Shown one piece after another: positions 17,509 through 26,808 of a stretch of DNA of 64,000 bases. How positions within the stretch are numbered: the stretch's first letter is position 1; each line of letters starts with the position of its first letter. A program made the position numbers and the translations under genes. Origin of the DNA: Thermotogota bacterium (GTDB lineage Bacteria; Thermotogota; Thermotogae; Thermotogales; DSM-5069); the NCBI GenBank assembly GCA_029551145.1, contig JAKPGA010000005.1:1-64000 (forward strand). Reading direction: 5' to 3'. Under the pieces are notes generated by a model. That model had not been told where the DNA came from and searched no databases. It worked only from the letters and a program-made list of their open reading frames with translations.

Positions 17509-18771
17509 TCACTCCCTGTGGAGCACATATCCGCCTGATTCTATGAATGAAGAATCAAAGTCACTTTCCCTCACGCCTATCCCAACCACACAGTTTTTCC
17601 CGATGACCGTACCAGCCGGGATCGTGGAATACATACCAACCACAGTTATGTGATCAGTGTATATTTCCTTATCCAGTCGACTGGGAGCGGCTTCACCCCG
17701 ACCTATTGTCACACGATCCTGCAGCGTTACGCGTTCGGCTATAACGGCATCTGAAATCAAGCAGTCCCTTTCTATGCAAGTTCCAGTCATAACAACACTG
17801 TTCTTAACAGCTGTATCTTCTCCTATGTACACTTCCTGAAAAATCACGCTGTTCTCGACAGTACCGTATATCTCACAACCTTCGCTTATGATTGAGTTGA
17901 TGATCTTAGACGACGGCGCACAATACGCGGGTGGCATTTCTTCGGTTTGTGTGTAAAAACGCCAGTGACGATCGTACAGATTCAGTGGCGGGATAGGTCT
18001 TGTCAATTCCAGATTGCTCTCCCAATACGATTTGATAGTTCCCACATCTCGCCAGTAACCGTTGAATTTGTAAGCATATATCTGCCGGTTGTCTTGAATC
18101 ATTCTCGGTATTACGTCATGACCGAAATCATGTGTACTCGACTGATCCGATTCATCTTTGAGTAGATATTCTTTGAGAAATTTCCAGTTGAAAACATATA
18201 TCCCAAGGGATGCGAGGTTTGAACGTGGCTGTGCCGGTTTTTCTTCAAAATCGATTATCCTGTGTTCTATATTCGTTATCATGATTCCGAACCTGTTCGC
18301 TTCCTCTATGGGCACTTCCATACAGGCTATTGTTCCATCGGCGCCTTTGAGTATGTGAAAATCTATGAGATCGTTGTAGTCCATTGCGTAGACATGATCT
18401 CCAGAAAGGATCAGAACAAAATCTGGGTTGAATGAATCCACATACTCGATGTTCTGATAGACTGCATTAGCGGTACCTTTGTACCAGTCTGAAACACCAC
18501 CGAGATATGGTGAAAGTATGGTGATTCCACCCTTTTTTCTGTCCAGATCCCATGGTCTTCCAATGTTGATGTGGTTGTTCAAAATGTGTGGGCGGTACTG
18601 TGTGAGAACACCAACCTGATAGATTCCTGAGTTCACACAGTTGCTCAACGTGAAGTCGATCAGTCTGTACTTACCGCCAAACGGCACGGCTGGTTTTGCT
18701 ATTTTTTCGGTAAGGACGCCAAGCCTCTTACCATGCCCCCCAGCCAGAATAAGCGCAAGCACGTTTCTCAT
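17509..18771 (-). CDS. glgC: Glucose-1-phosphate adenylyltransferase
   Basis: The 420-residue protein has an N-terminal nucleotidyltransferase domain with the intact pyrophosphate-binding loop [15 protein letters not shown] and [12 protein letters not shown], followed by the sugar-phosphate region [11 protein letters not shown]-terminal left-handed beta-helix follows (about 290-420). It makes ADP-glucose for glycogen synthesis. The ATG at 18771 is preferred over an in-frame GTG nine bases upstream, because that GTG falls within the GAGGTGG ribosome binding site. It follows glgD by 10 bases, and the two products form the heteromeric GlgC/GlgD enzyme. Confidence 0.93.
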   Translation of the reverse strand: MRNVLALILAGGHGKRLGVLTEKIAKPAVPFGGKYRLIDFTLSNCVNSGIYQVGVLTQYRPHILNNHINIGRPWDLDRKKGGITILSPYLGGVSDWYKGTANAVYQNIEYVDSFNPDFVLILSGDHVYAMDYNDLIDFHILKGADGTIACMEVPIEEANRFGIMITNIEHRIIDFEEKPAQPRSNLASLGIYVFNWKFLKEYLLKDESDQSSTHDFGHDVIPRMIQDNRQIYAYKFNGYWRDVGTIKSYWESNLELTRPIPPLNLYDRHWRFYTQTEEMPPAYCAPSSKIINSIISEGCEIYGTVENSVIFQEVYIGEDTAVKNSVVMTGTCIERDCLISDAVIAERVTLQDRVTIGRGEAAPSRLDKEIYTDHITVVGMYSTIPAGTVIGKNCVVGIGVRESDFDSSFIESGGYVLHRE

Positions 18772-18781
18772 ACATCCCACC

Positions 18782-19891
18782 TCACAATACCGCTCTCTTT
18801 TCTAAAACCGCTATGGTATCCTTGCCAACCAGCCTTGATTCCTGTCTAATGAGAACCTCTTTGTCAAGGACTGCATTCCTAACAACAGCCCCTTCCTCTA
18901 TAACAGTATCTTGCATAACAACAGAGTTTTCAACTACAGCACCCGCCTTCACATTGACACCTCTGAACAGTATAGAATTCTCAACATTTCCATTAACGAT
19001 GCAGCCATCTGAGAGTATAGAGTTTCTCACGATTGCCGTGCCACCTATCTTGGGTGGTGGCAGATCCTTCAATTTGGTGTAGATCTTACCATATCTGTAG
19101 AAGAGCTCACCACGTACTTCTTTTTTCAAGCCATCCATGTTTATGCGAAAGTACTCGTTTATACCCTTTTTCACATTCCTCCAGTAGCCATTGAAAAGAT
19201 ATCCACAAACCTTCAACCTGTCCAGTTGAGACTGTATGATGGTCAACAAGTCTGTCTCACCTTTTGTAACGTAGTTGTACAGAAGTTCCATCAGAAAATA
19301 CTTGTTCATAAAGTAAATTCCAAGAAAGGCGACATTAGTCTTAGGTTTCTCAGGTTTTTCTTCAATATCGATGATTCTATTTCCAGACATTTCAACTATC
19401 CCGTATTGCGACAGGTCATAGGTTTCATCCATTTCCTTAACCAATAAAGTTATGTCTGCTCCGTTGGAAATGTGAAACTCAAAGACCTGTGAGAAATCTA
19501 TCTTGTATATGTGATCACCCGAACCAATCAGAACATAATCTTCTTCTCCTCTTCTGAGCAACGTCATGTTCTGAAAAATGGCATCGGCAGTTCCTTTGTA
19601 CCAATAGTAACCCTCCTGACTGACATATGGTTGCAACAGGAACAAACCACCGTTCTTTCTGTCCAAATCCCACTCCTTGCCTGAACCAAGGTGATCCATG
19701 AGGCTTCTGGGGTTGTACTGGGTCAGGACCCCTACTTTTCGGATTCCCGCGTTGACCATGTTGCTCAAAGTAAAATCGATGGCACGGTACTTCCCGAAAA
19801 CAGGTAAAGCCGCGCTCGCTCGCTTTGAAACAAGCGAACCAAGAGCTTTACTCTGCCCACCAGCAAGAATCAGACCAAGAATCCTCAACAA
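18782..19891 (-). CDS. glgD: GlgD-type subunit of ADP-glucose pyrophosphorylase
   Basis: This 369-residue paralogue of GlgC has the same two-domain layout but a degraded N-terminal loop: [14 protein letters not shown] in place of the Arg-Leu-containing catalytic loop, and ASAALP in place of AKPAVP. In Firmicutes such GlgD subunits are non-catalytic and modulate GlgC. The TTG start at 19891 follows GGAGGGGG. It appears to be the first gene of the 13-gene minus-strand run ending with ackA, and is divergent from rbgA. Confidence 0.9.
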   Translation of the reverse strand: MLRILGLILAGGQSKALGSLVSKRASAALPVFGKYRAIDFTLSNMVNAGIRKVGVLTQYNPRSLMDHLGSGKEWDLDRKNGGLFLLQPYVSQEGYYWYKGTADAIFQNMTLLRRGEEDYVLIGSGDHIYKIDFSQVFEFHISNGADITLLVKEMDETYDLSQYGIVEMSGNRIIDIEEKPEKPKTNVAFLGIYFMNKYFLMELLYNYVTKGETDLLTIIQSQLDRLKVCGYLFNGYWRNVKKGINEYFRINMDGLKKEVRGELFYRYGKIYTKLKDLPPPKIGGTAIVRNSILSDGCIVNGNVENSILFRGVNVKAGAVVENSVVMQDTVIEEGAVVRNAVLDKEVLIRQESRLVGKDTIAVLEKRAVL

Positions 19892-19904
19892 AACCCCCTC
19901 CGTG

Positions 19905-19962
19905 TCAATTCTATCATCTGAGTATGAAAAAACGCATATTGGTATACAATTTTAAAGGAGGT
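19905..19962. promoter_or_regulatory. Divergent glgD / rbgA promoter region
   Basis: The gap between glgD and rbgA is about 75 bases. On the minus strand TTGTAT and CATACT stand 17 bases apart, a modest promoter for glgD. On the plus strand TGGTATACAAT (about 19940-19950) looks like an extended -10 for rbgA with no clear -35, followed by AAAGGAGGT. These assignments are tentative. Confidence 0.3.
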
Positions 19963-19969
19963 CTTCTTG

Positions 19970-20764
19970 GTGTGGTACCCAGGGCACATGGCAAAAGCCT
20001 CGAGAATTATCGAGCAAATCAGAAAGAACATTGACCTGGTTGTTGAACTGCTGGACGCAAGGGCACCGCTTGCAACGCGTGCCTACAGCCGAAAACCGAT
20101 CAGGGCGAAAAAGAATGTCATCGTCCTGGGAAAATCCGATCTGGCACCGAACACTGAGGTGATTCGCTGGAAGGAGTTTTTCGAAAGTTCAAATGAGCAG
20201 GTATTCGTTTTTGACAAAGATATCCCAAGAGATGCCATCGTTGAGTTCATTGCAAAGCAGGTTCAAAAAAACGGCTTCATCGTAGTTGTGGGGGTCCCAA
20301 ACGTTGGAAAGTCAACCTTCATAAACAAGTTGAAAGGAAGTCGATCTGCCCAGGTTGGAGCTATTCCAGGGATAACAAGAGGACTTCAGTGGTTTTCAGT
20401 GGCAGAGAAATTCAGAGTGCTCGACACACCTGGTTTGCTTCTGCCAAATCTGTGGAGCACAGATTTGGTTGCCAAACTGTTGCTGGTTGGGAGCCTCACC
20501 GTGGACATGGTACCTGAAAAGGTTCTACAGAGAGCCTTCGAGATATATGCGAAGATTGCTGAGATAGATGACACAGATCTGGAAAGCTATGTTGAGAAGT
20601 TCGCGCGGGAAAAGGGGATGATCATCAAGGGAGGTCAACCTGATAAAAAAAGAGCTCTGGTGAGCTTTTTCAACTCAATCTCTCAGGGAAAGTTTGGAAA
20701 GCTCACTTTCGAAACTCCACAGGAGGCGAATGATTATCAAAGCGATCGTCTATCTTCCACTTGA
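19970..20764 (+). CDS. rbgA: Ribosome biogenesis GTPase RbgA/YlqF
   Basis: This circularly permuted GTPase has about 264 residues. Its N-terminus WYPGHMAKA and the DARAPLATRAYS block are characteristic. G4 precedes G1: GKSD stands where the family has NKxD, then GVPNVGKST (G1), PGITRG (G2) and DTPG (G3). RbgA assists late 50S subunit assembly. GTG at 19970 (seven bases after GGAGGT) is slightly favoured over TTG at 19967. The 3' end overlaps the TPR gene by 35 bases. The Asn-to-Gly change in G4 is unusual. Confidence 0.85.
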   Translation: MWYPGHMAKASRIIEQIRKNIDLVVELLDARAPLATRAYSRKPIRAKKNVIVLGKSDLAPNTEVIRWKEFFESSNEQVFVFDKDIPRDAIVEFIAKQVQKNGFIVVVGVPNVGKSTFINKLKGSRSAQVGAIPGITRGLQWFSVAEKFRVLDTPGLLLPNLWSTDLVAKLLLVGSLTVDMVPEKVLQRAFEIYAKIAEIDDTDLESYVEKFAREKGMIIKGGQPDKKRALVSFFNSISQGKFGKLTFETPQEANDYQSDRLSST

Positions 20765-22358
20765 TCCAGAAAAAGCTAAGAGGGCAAATCTTCCGATAAA
20801 GCTTCCAGTGCTGGTTGAAGATTTTCCAGCAATAGTCGATACCAACCAAATACCAATCGATGTAGTTATTCGCGGGCTTGAAGCTCAGTATGATTTATCG
20901 AAGGATTCATACTATGCCTCTTACCTTGCATATTTCTACTACGAAAAAGTAAAGATCTCGCTGAACAACGAAGATCTGACAACTGCCGAACAATGGTTAG
21001 AAAAAGTTGAGAAATTGGACAAAGATTACAGGTACGATTTTTTCAAAGGACTGGTTGCAGCGAAGTCAAAAAACTATGAACTGGCAGAGATTTTTCTTAG
21101 GTCAAGTGTATCAAAAAACGAGAAATTTGCGCTGGGTTATTATGAACTTGGAAATGTCCTCAGAGCGAAGAAAGAGCTTGAAGATGCTATTTTTCAATAT
21201 CAGAAAGCCTTTGAACTTGACAGGACTTTCTTGCTTCCCCTCTTGAGGATTGGCGACTGCTATATGGAACTTGGTGAGATGAGGCAGGCCTGTGACTTCT
21301 ATCAAGCGGTAACGCAAATTGACCCAAACTTTTCCCAGGCCTATTCGCGACTTGGCGTCGCGTGCAACATACTTCAGAGATATGAGTATGCCGAGAAGTC
21401 CTTGAAGAAGGCTTTAGAGCTTGAACCCAAGGACTCTGCCAGTGCCTTCAACCTCGCACACACGCTCTCCAGGTTAGGGAGGCACTTTGAAGCCTTGAGT
21501 CTGCTGAAAAAACTCGTTGAAGCAGAATCAGAGAATGTTTCTGCTCTAAATGAATACGCTTTGACATTGAGACGGCTTGGGTTTTATGAACAGGCAAAGC
21601 AAGTCATAGACAAGGCCAGGCAGATCAGTGATGATCAGGTGATTATTTACAACCAAGTGTTGTTGACCTTCTTTGTCGACAAAAACGAAGCCCGTTCTCT
21701 GCTCGGCGAGCTTTCGGGGGATTACAGGGAAAAAATCGATGAACTCATTTCTTTTCTGCATGAGTGGGAGGGCTCTGCTGTTATTCCAGAGTGCATGATT
21801 CAAAAGGTGAAGACGGTGAGATCATGCATGGACGGATTGCAGTTAGATGTGCAGAGACTATCTCGCGTGATCAAAGATGGCAAGAGGATTGAAATGGTCA
21901 AAGAAGGATTTTTACCATCAGAGGACACCGATGTGGATACCGTGAAATGGCTTGACATCCTTTTGGCTGTCTTGCTTGCAAGTTCAAAAGATCCTTTTGA
22001 GATGGAGAAAAATGCTACAAAAGCATCAGTTGCGCTTTATGGAAGTGGCGTAATGCTCGCGGTAGCGATAGGGTTGACAAGGCTTTTATTCTACGTGAAA
22101 TCCAACAAGAGGTTTGAGCTCTCGGATTTTGTGAGCGATGTTGTTTCAGATCTTCAGGAATATCACTGGCATTTCGCAAAAAGGGTATCGAAACTTGAGG
22201 AAGAAAGTTTTTCTTTTGAAGATGTGAATTTTGGTGTCGAAAAGGGGAGTGACTTTTTCATCGAACTGCTGAAGGTTTTATCCATAGGGGCAACCGAGAA
22301 GATACACAGTAAGTCTTTTGAGGATATATACTTAACCTTTCAGGCACAGTGGAGGTGA
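20730..22358 (+). CDS. Tetratricopeptide-repeat protein, function unknown
   Basis: The protein has about 542 residues. At least five TPR units are visible between about 75 and 320 (for example YYELGNVLRAKKELEDAI, SRLGVACNILQRYEYAEK). The C-terminal 200 residues have no recognised domain but include a hydrophobic segment (VALYGSGVMLAVAIGLTRLL) that may be a membrane or buried helix. The ATG at 20730 follows AGGAGG closely and is preferred to an upstream TTG. It is cytoplasmic by the lack of a signal peptide. It sits between rbgA and apgM. Confidence 0.65.
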   Translation: MIIKAIVYLPLDPEKAKRANLPIKLPVLVEDFPAIVDTNQIPIDVVIRGLEAQYDLSKDSYYASYLAYFYYEKVKISLNNEDLTTAEQWLEKVEKLDKDYRYDFFKGLVAAKSKNYELAEIFLRSSVSKNEKFALGYYELGNVLRAKKELEDAIFQYQKAFELDRTFLLPLLRIGDCYMELGEMRQACDFYQAVTQIDPNFSQAYSRLGVACNILQRYEYAEKSLKKALELEPKDSASAFNLAHTLSRLGRHFEALSLLKKLVEAESENVSALNEYALTLRRLGFYEQAKQVIDKARQISDDQVIIYNQVLLTFFVDKNEARSLLGELSGDYREKIDELISFLHEWEGSAVIPECMIQKVKTVRSCMDGLQLDVQRLSRVIKDGKRIEMVKEGFLPSEDTDVDTVKWLDILLAVLLASSKDPFEMEKNATKASVALYGSGVMLAVAIGLTRLLFYVKSNKRFELSDFVSDVVSDLQEYHWHFAKRVSKLEEESFSFEDVNFGVEKGSDFFIELLKVLSIGATEKIHSKSFEDIYLTFQAQWR

Positions 22359-22362
22359 TTGA

Positions 22363-23571
22363 ATGAATTACGACAGACAACAACTATTGAGTGAGATCGT
22401 TCAGCCATCGCAGACCAAGATCGTTCTGTTGGTTATGGATGGAATCGGAGATCTCCCAAGAGATGGAAAGACACCCTTACAGGCTGCAAGAACTCCAAAT
22501 CTTGACAAATTGGCAACGGAGTCTGATCTCGGTCAAACAATCCCCGTCCTACCGGGTATCACACCTGGCAGTGGTCCTGGACATCTGGCACTTTTCGGGT
22601 ACGATCCAGTGAAATATCAAATCGGAAGGGGCATCTTGGAGGCTCTCGGTTCAAATGTCCCTGTTGGCGAGAAAGATGTAGTCGCCAGGGCGAATTTCGC
22701 AACGGTCAAGGATGGCATTATAGTCGACAGGAGAGCTGGCAGACCAACCACAGAAGAGAGTTCAAAGGTGGTTGAAAAACTGAGCAGATCTATCAAAGAG
22801 ATAGACGGTGTCCAGATAACATTCTATCCTGGTAAAGAACACCGTTTTGTCGTCAAACTCACGGGCGAAGGACTTGATGATAAACTGACCGATGCCGATC
22901 CCCAAAAGGAAGGAAAACCAATTCTTTTCGCGGAACCTCTATCTGAACAAGCAAAAAAGACCTCGCAGGTGGTGAACGAATTGATGAAGCGGATCGGGCA
23001 GGTTCTTTCAGATGAAACAAAGATGAATTTCGCTCTCATCAGAGGTTTCTCAAAGTACCCAAGACTACCTCAGTTCCCGCAGGTGTATAAAATGAGAGCC
23101 TGCGCGATAGCAACTTATCCGATGTACAAGGGCATCGCAAAGCTGGTGGGCATGGATGTTGTTGAGACGGGTTCCACGATTCAGGATGAAGTCAACACAT
23201 TGAAAGAACTCTGGGAAAAATACGACTTTTTCTATTTTCACGTGAAAAAGACAGATTCTTATGGAGAAGATGGAGATTTCGATTCAAAGGTTCATGTTAT
23301 CGAAGATGTCGACAAAGTACTTCCACAGATAATGGGTCTCAAACCAGATGTGTTGGTAGTGACCGGCGATCATTCAACTCCGGCGATTTTGAAATCACAC
23401 AGCTGGCACGCTGTGCCTTTCATGATCTGGTCACTATACACCAGAAAAGGTTTGAACAAATCCTTCGACGAATTTGAATGCGCAAGAGGTAGCATAGGCA
23501 CTATTTACGCTGTTGACGCGATGTCGTTGATGCTCGCGCATGCTTTGAGGCTTGAGAAATTCGGTGCATGA
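22363..23571 (+). CDS. apgM: Cofactor-independent phosphoglycerate mutase, archaeal type
   Basis: This 402-residue alkaline-phosphatase-superfamily enzyme has VMDGIGD (metal-binding), PGSGPGHLALFGYDP with the phosphorylated Ser, and a C-terminal metal site VVTGDHSTPAILKSHSW. It interconverts 3- and 2-phosphoglycerate in glycolysis. The archaeal apgM type differs from bacterial GpmI in length and motif order, and it is the known Thermotoga form. The gene overlaps comEC by four bases (ATGA). Confidence 0.9.
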   Translation: MNYDRQQLLSEIVQPSQTKIVLLVMDGIGDLPRDGKTPLQAARTPNLDKLATESDLGQTIPVLPGITPGSGPGHLALFGYDPVKYQIGRGILEALGSNVPVGEKDVVARANFATVKDGIIVDRRAGRPTTEESSKVVEKLSRSIKEIDGVQITFYPGKEHRFVVKLTGEGLDDKLTDADPQKEGKPILFAEPLSEQAKKTSQVVNELMKRIGQVLSDETKMNFALIRGFSKYPRLPQFPQVYKMRACAIATYPMYKGIAKLVGMDVVETGSTIQDEVNTLKELWEKYDFFYFHVKKTDSYGEDGDFDSKVHVIEDVDKVLPQIMGLKPDVLVVTGDHSTPAILKSHSWHAVPFMIWSLYTRKGLNKSFDEFECARGSIGTIYAVDAMSLMLAHALRLEKFGA

Positions 23572-24854
23572 ACTATTTCTGGCTGATTAGTTTTCTTGGA
23601 ATATCGACTGGGGTCTTGATCTCCCCAGTCTTTTTAATTGTCTCACTGTTCTGTCTTCTCTTTTTGTTCAAGCAGATCCACATCAGAGTGTACGCGGCCT
23701 TCGTCATCATTGGAGCTTTGCTTGCCATGACTGGTATCAGCTCAAAAGAAGTGGAGATCGTTGGTCTGGTTGTGAACAAGAAACCAAGTTATGTCATGGT
23801 AACAAATGTCAAGGTCTATGCGGACAATCGCTGGCATTTTCTGAATCATCAGGTAAAGATCAGAACAAAAGACCTCAACACCGGTGAACAGGTGTACGCT
23901 TACGGAAAACTATCAAGTTCCTTTTCATATCCTCGTTATACGCTTGAACCCATCTTCTGTGCTGGTCTTACTCAGTCTACAAGGGGTTTTTCGCGAATCA
24001 TATCAACCGTACAGAGATTGAAAGAAGAGAGTAAAAAATTCATTCAAGATACTCTGGGTGAACTGGGAAAGATCATGAATGGTCTGTTGTTCAGTGAGGG
24101 TGAATTTGACAGGAGTGAATCAACACAGTTAAGACAGAGTGGTTTAGCTCACTTATTTGCGGTTTCGGGACTGCACGTCGGGATAATATACGCTCTGTCA
24201 GACATCATAATCAGCTTTTTCACCTACAGATTTTTGCTCAGAAGGCTTATTGGATGCTCGATTGCTTTAATCTTTGCGCTCAGCACAGGACCAACCGCAT
24301 CAGCCTTCAGAGCAGCCACGATGCTGATAGTGTGGAATTTTTTCAAGATTATAGACTATCCCATAAAACCTTTCAATGTCCTTGGACTGGTTGGTACAGT
24401 CAACCTTCTGATCGAACCCTATTCAATTCTATCTGCGTCGTTTTTGATGAGCTACTCCGCAACGGGCATGATATTAGCTGTTCAAGAAAAAATCAACAAA
24501 CTCAGCTTTTTGTGGAAGAACTTGAGCGTTTCAACTGCTGCGTTTATCGGCGTTGCACCCTTTTTGAGTATTTTCTCGTCTTTGAATTTGTTAACGCCAC
24601 TTATCAGCGCTCCAGCCACGTTTCTGGTCACACCGATAATTTGGATTGGCTTTCTTTCAGTCATCTTGAGAATACTCGATCTTCACAGAATGGCGCGGGT
24701 ACTCCTACTTGGTGCAACGCCCTTAGTGTACCTTCTGGAAAAAATCACCAAGTTTTGTTCAATCTTCCCGAACCTATCTTTGGGGTTAACTGGCTACATT
24801 CTGTTTTCCATGTTGATATTTCTTCTGCTCTGGCACCTTGGGCACAGGCCATAG
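23568..24854 (+). CDS. comEC: ComEC/Rec2-type DNA uptake channel, short form
   Basis: The 428-residue membrane protein contains the ComEC competence domain: the HLFAVSGLHVGIIYAL motif at about 198-212 and the STGPTASAFRAATMLI helix pair, within many transmembrane segments. The DUF4131-like N-terminal region is short. The C-terminal metallo-beta-lactamase domain found in Bacillus ComEC is absent, so strand degradation would need another nuclease. It is expected to pass single-stranded DNA across the inner membrane. The final 61 bases overlap the convergent fur gene. Confidence 0.85.
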   Translation: MNYFWLISFLGISTGVLISPVFLIVSLFCLLFLFKQIHIRVYAAFVIIGALLAMTGISSKEVEIVGLVVNKKPSYVMVTNVKVYADNRWHFLNHQVKIRTKDLNTGEQVYAYGKLSSSFSYPRYTLEPIFCAGLTQSTRGFSRIISTVQRLKEESKKFIQDTLGELGKIMNGLLFSEGEFDRSESTQLRQSGLAHLFAVSGLHVGIIYALSDIIISFFTYRFLLRRLIGCSIALIFALSTGPTASAFRAATMLIVWNFFKIIDYPIKPFNVLGLVGTVNLLIEPYSILSASFLMSYSATGMILAVQEKINKLSFLWKNLSVSTAAFIGVAPFLSIFSSLNLLTPLISAPATFLVTPIIWIGFLSVILRILDLHRMARVLLLGATPLVYLLEKITKFCSIFPNLSLGLTGYILFSMLIFLLLWHLGHRP

Positions 24855-25255
24855 AACTTTATGTCGTAATCGTTTAAGAGATATCCTGTCTTTGCCTCAA
24901 CGCTTTTAACAAGATCCTTCACAGTTTTCTCATCTATCTCAATAATCTCACCGCACGTCTTGCAGATTATATGCTGGTGAAGAGTCTCGGAATCGGGAGT
25001 TGCCAGTTCATACCTGTAAACACCTTCACCAAACTCCAATCTTCTGAGGAACCCGAGTTTGGATAGCAACTCAACGGTCCGGTATACCGTTGCCTTACTG
25101 ATTCTGTACCTTTTCTCGATCAGTCTTCTATACACATCCTCTGCTCCAAGGTGTTTTTCTCCAGATTCAGCAAAGATCTTCAAAACAATTTCCCTTTGTG
25201 CGGTCATTCTATATTTCTTCGAGCGAAGTTCTTTTCTAAGAGACTCGTAGATCAC
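24794..25255 (-). CDS. fur: Fur/PerR-family metal-responsive regulator
   Basis: This 153-residue protein has an N-terminal winged helix (RMTAQREIVLKIF, ISKATVYRTVELL), a metal-binding hinge (TLHQHIICKTCGEI) and a second CxxC (GLCPRC), so a structural Zn(Cys)4 site is expected. It may sense Fe, Mn, Zn or peroxide; the subtype cannot be fixed from sequence alone. The GTG start follows GGAGGAG. It lies 13 bases after nusA and is probably co-transcribed with rimP-nusA, an unusual placement. The gene tail overlaps comEC. Confidence 0.85.
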   Translation of the reverse strand: MIYESLRKELRSKKYRMTAQREIVLKIFAESGEKHLGAEDVYRRLIEKRYRISKATVYRTVELLSKLGFLRRLEFGEGVYRYELATPDSETLHQHIICKTCGEIIEIDEKTVKDLVKSVEAKTGYLLNDYDIKFYGLCPRCQSRRNINMENRM

Positions 25256-25268
25256 CTTTCTCCTCCTC

Positions 25269-26303
25269 TCACAAGTTCATTACCGGTTTGATATCTATCT
25301 TCCAGCCTGTCAATTTGGCGGCGAGCCTTGCATTCTGTCCACCTTTGCCAATGGCAAGCGAAAGCTGAGTTGGTGGTACCAGAACACGTGCCGCCTTTCT
25401 TTCAAAGTCAAGTATTTCAACACTTGTAGCGGAAGCTGGTGCCAGTGCGTTGGCAATCAACTGCCTTGGGTCGTCAGACCATCTGAAAACATCGACCTTC
25501 TCTCCCTTTAACTCTTTGAGTATCGCAACTATTCGGCTTCCTCCTTCACCAATACACGCACCAACCGGGTCAACCTGAGGGTTTGACGAAACAACCGCTA
25601 TCTTCGTTCTAACTCCAGCTTCTCTTGCCATTGCCTTAATCTGTACTATACCATTCTCTACCTCTGGGACTTCGAGTTTTAACAAACCTGCAACGAACTC
25701 TGGGGCTGCTCGAGTCACGATGATCCTTGGACCCTTCTTGTCTTTGAGAACACTCTCAACGTATACCTTTATTAGATCGCCGGCTTTTATTGTCTCATTG
25801 CCTATCCATTCTTTTTTTGGCAGTCTGGTCTCTATTTTTCCAACCCTTATATCCGCCCAGTCAGCGGTAACTCTTATAACCTCAGCGGTGACGACGCTAC
25901 CGGCGAGGCCCGAGTAGTGCTCATACTGTCTCTCTTTTTCGAGTTCTCTTATTCTCTGTATCAGTACTTGCTTTGCGGTTTGTGCAGCGATCCTGCTGAA
26001 GTTCTTCACACTCATTTTCTTATAGATCTTTTTGCCGATGTCGGCAAGTGGATCGATCTTTTTTGCCTCCGATACACTTATCTGCGTAAGTTGATCCTGG
26101 ACATCTTCCACAACGTCGAAGACCTGAAACAGTTGTATGTCACCGGTCATGCGGTCTATCTTCACATCGACATTCTTAGCCGTGCCAAAGTTTTTCCTGT
26201 AGGCACTCACAAGGGCTTTCTCGAGTATCTGTATTATCTCATCCTTCGATATGCCTTTTTCCTCTTCCAGTTGATCCAATGCGTCCAGAAGTCCTGTATT
26301 CAT
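25269..26303 (-). CDS. nusA: Transcription termination/antitermination factor NusA
   Basis: The 344-residue protein has an N-terminal RNA polymerase-binding domain (about 1-130), an S1 domain (about 135-200), and two KH domains with GACIGEGGSRI and LAIGKGGQNARLA. It lacks the acidic C-terminal repeats of the E. coli protein, as expected outside Proteobacteria. It modulates pausing, termination and antitermination. It is 12 bases after rimP, the common rimP-nusA pair. The usual next genes (rnpM, infB) are replaced here by fur. Confidence 0.96.
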   Translation of the reverse strand: MNTGLLDALDQLEEEKGISKDEIIQILEKALVSAYRKNFGTAKNVDVKIDRMTGDIQLFQVFDVVEDVQDQLTQISVSEAKKIDPLADIGKKIYKKMSVKNFSRIAAQTAKQVLIQRIRELEKERQYEHYSGLAGSVVTAEVIRVTADWADIRVGKIETRLPKKEWIGNETIKAGDLIKVYVESVLKDKKGPRIIVTRAAPEFVAGLLKLEVPEVENGIVQIKAMAREAGVRTKIAVVSSNPQVDPVGACIGEGGSRIVAILKELKGEKVDVFRWSDDPRQLIANALAPASATSVEILDFERKAARVLVPPTQLSLAIGKGGQNARLAAKLTGWKIDIKPVMNL

Positions 26304-26315
26304 GACTTCACCTCC

Positions 26316-26762
26316 TCAAAATTCAACCTCAAGCTTACTTTTACTAACTTGATCAGGTCTGAATTCAATCTTTCCTGATTCTGTTTCAACAACAACTTCT
26401 GTTTCATCAGCCTGTATTATGTGTCCCATCACAAACCTTCCATCTGTTAACCAAAACTTTGCCAGTTTGCCAACGAATCTTTTGTAATCCTCAAGCCCTC
26501 TCATTGGTCTGTCCAAACCAGGAGAAGACACTTCAAGAACATAACTATGTTCAATGACGTTGTTCAGGTCGAGATATTCACCAAGCTCCTCTGACACCTT
26601 CTCACATTGCTTAATCGAGACATAACCATTCGGATCGTCAATCACCACTCTCAAAACCCAGTTTCCTCTCTCACGTTTGAAAGAAAGATCGAACAACTCA
26701 AGGCCTAAATTCTTCAACATCTCAATCACAACAGGTCTGATCTTTTCAATGACCTCTTGCAT
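26316..26762 (-). CDS. rimP: Ribosome maturation factor RimP
   Basis: The 148-residue protein is the usual RimP length and carries EVSSPGLDRPM, the family signature, with an alpha/beta N-terminal domain and SH3-like C-terminal domain. It assists 30S subunit maturation. The open frame extends upstream into the tRNA gene, but the ATG at 26762 is preceded by AGAGGTGA and begins the conserved sequence. The leader contains a terminator (26780-26803) between it and tRNA-Ser. Confidence 0.92.
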   Translation of the reverse strand: MQEVIEKIRPVVIEMLKNLGLELFDLSFKRERGNWVLRVVIDDPNGYVSIKQCEKVSEELGEYLDLNNVIEHSYVLEVSSPGLDRPMRGLEDYKRFVGKLAKFWLTDGRFVMGHIIQADETEVVVETESGKIEFRPDQVSKSKLEVEF

Positions 26763-26779
26763 ACGGATCACCTCTACTG

Positions 26780-26803
26780 AAAAACCGGGACATCTGTCCC
26801 GGT
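26780..26803 (-). terminator. Terminator/attenuator between tRNA-Ser and rimP
   Basis: On the minus strand ACCGGGACA-GA-TGTCCCGGT forms a stem of seven to nine perfect base pairs followed by TTTTT. It lies six bases downstream of the tRNA-Ser CCA end and 18 bases upstream of the rimP start. Because no promoter fits between it and the rimP ribosome binding site, rimP-nusA expression probably depends on read-through. Confidence 0.75.
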
Positions 26804-26808
26804 ACTTT

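Noticed and set aside
24254-24877. 207-codon open frame on the plus strand inside comEC
   Set aside because: It is a shifted frame of comEC, with no ribosome binding site, a Cys/His-rich random composition and no recognisable motif.
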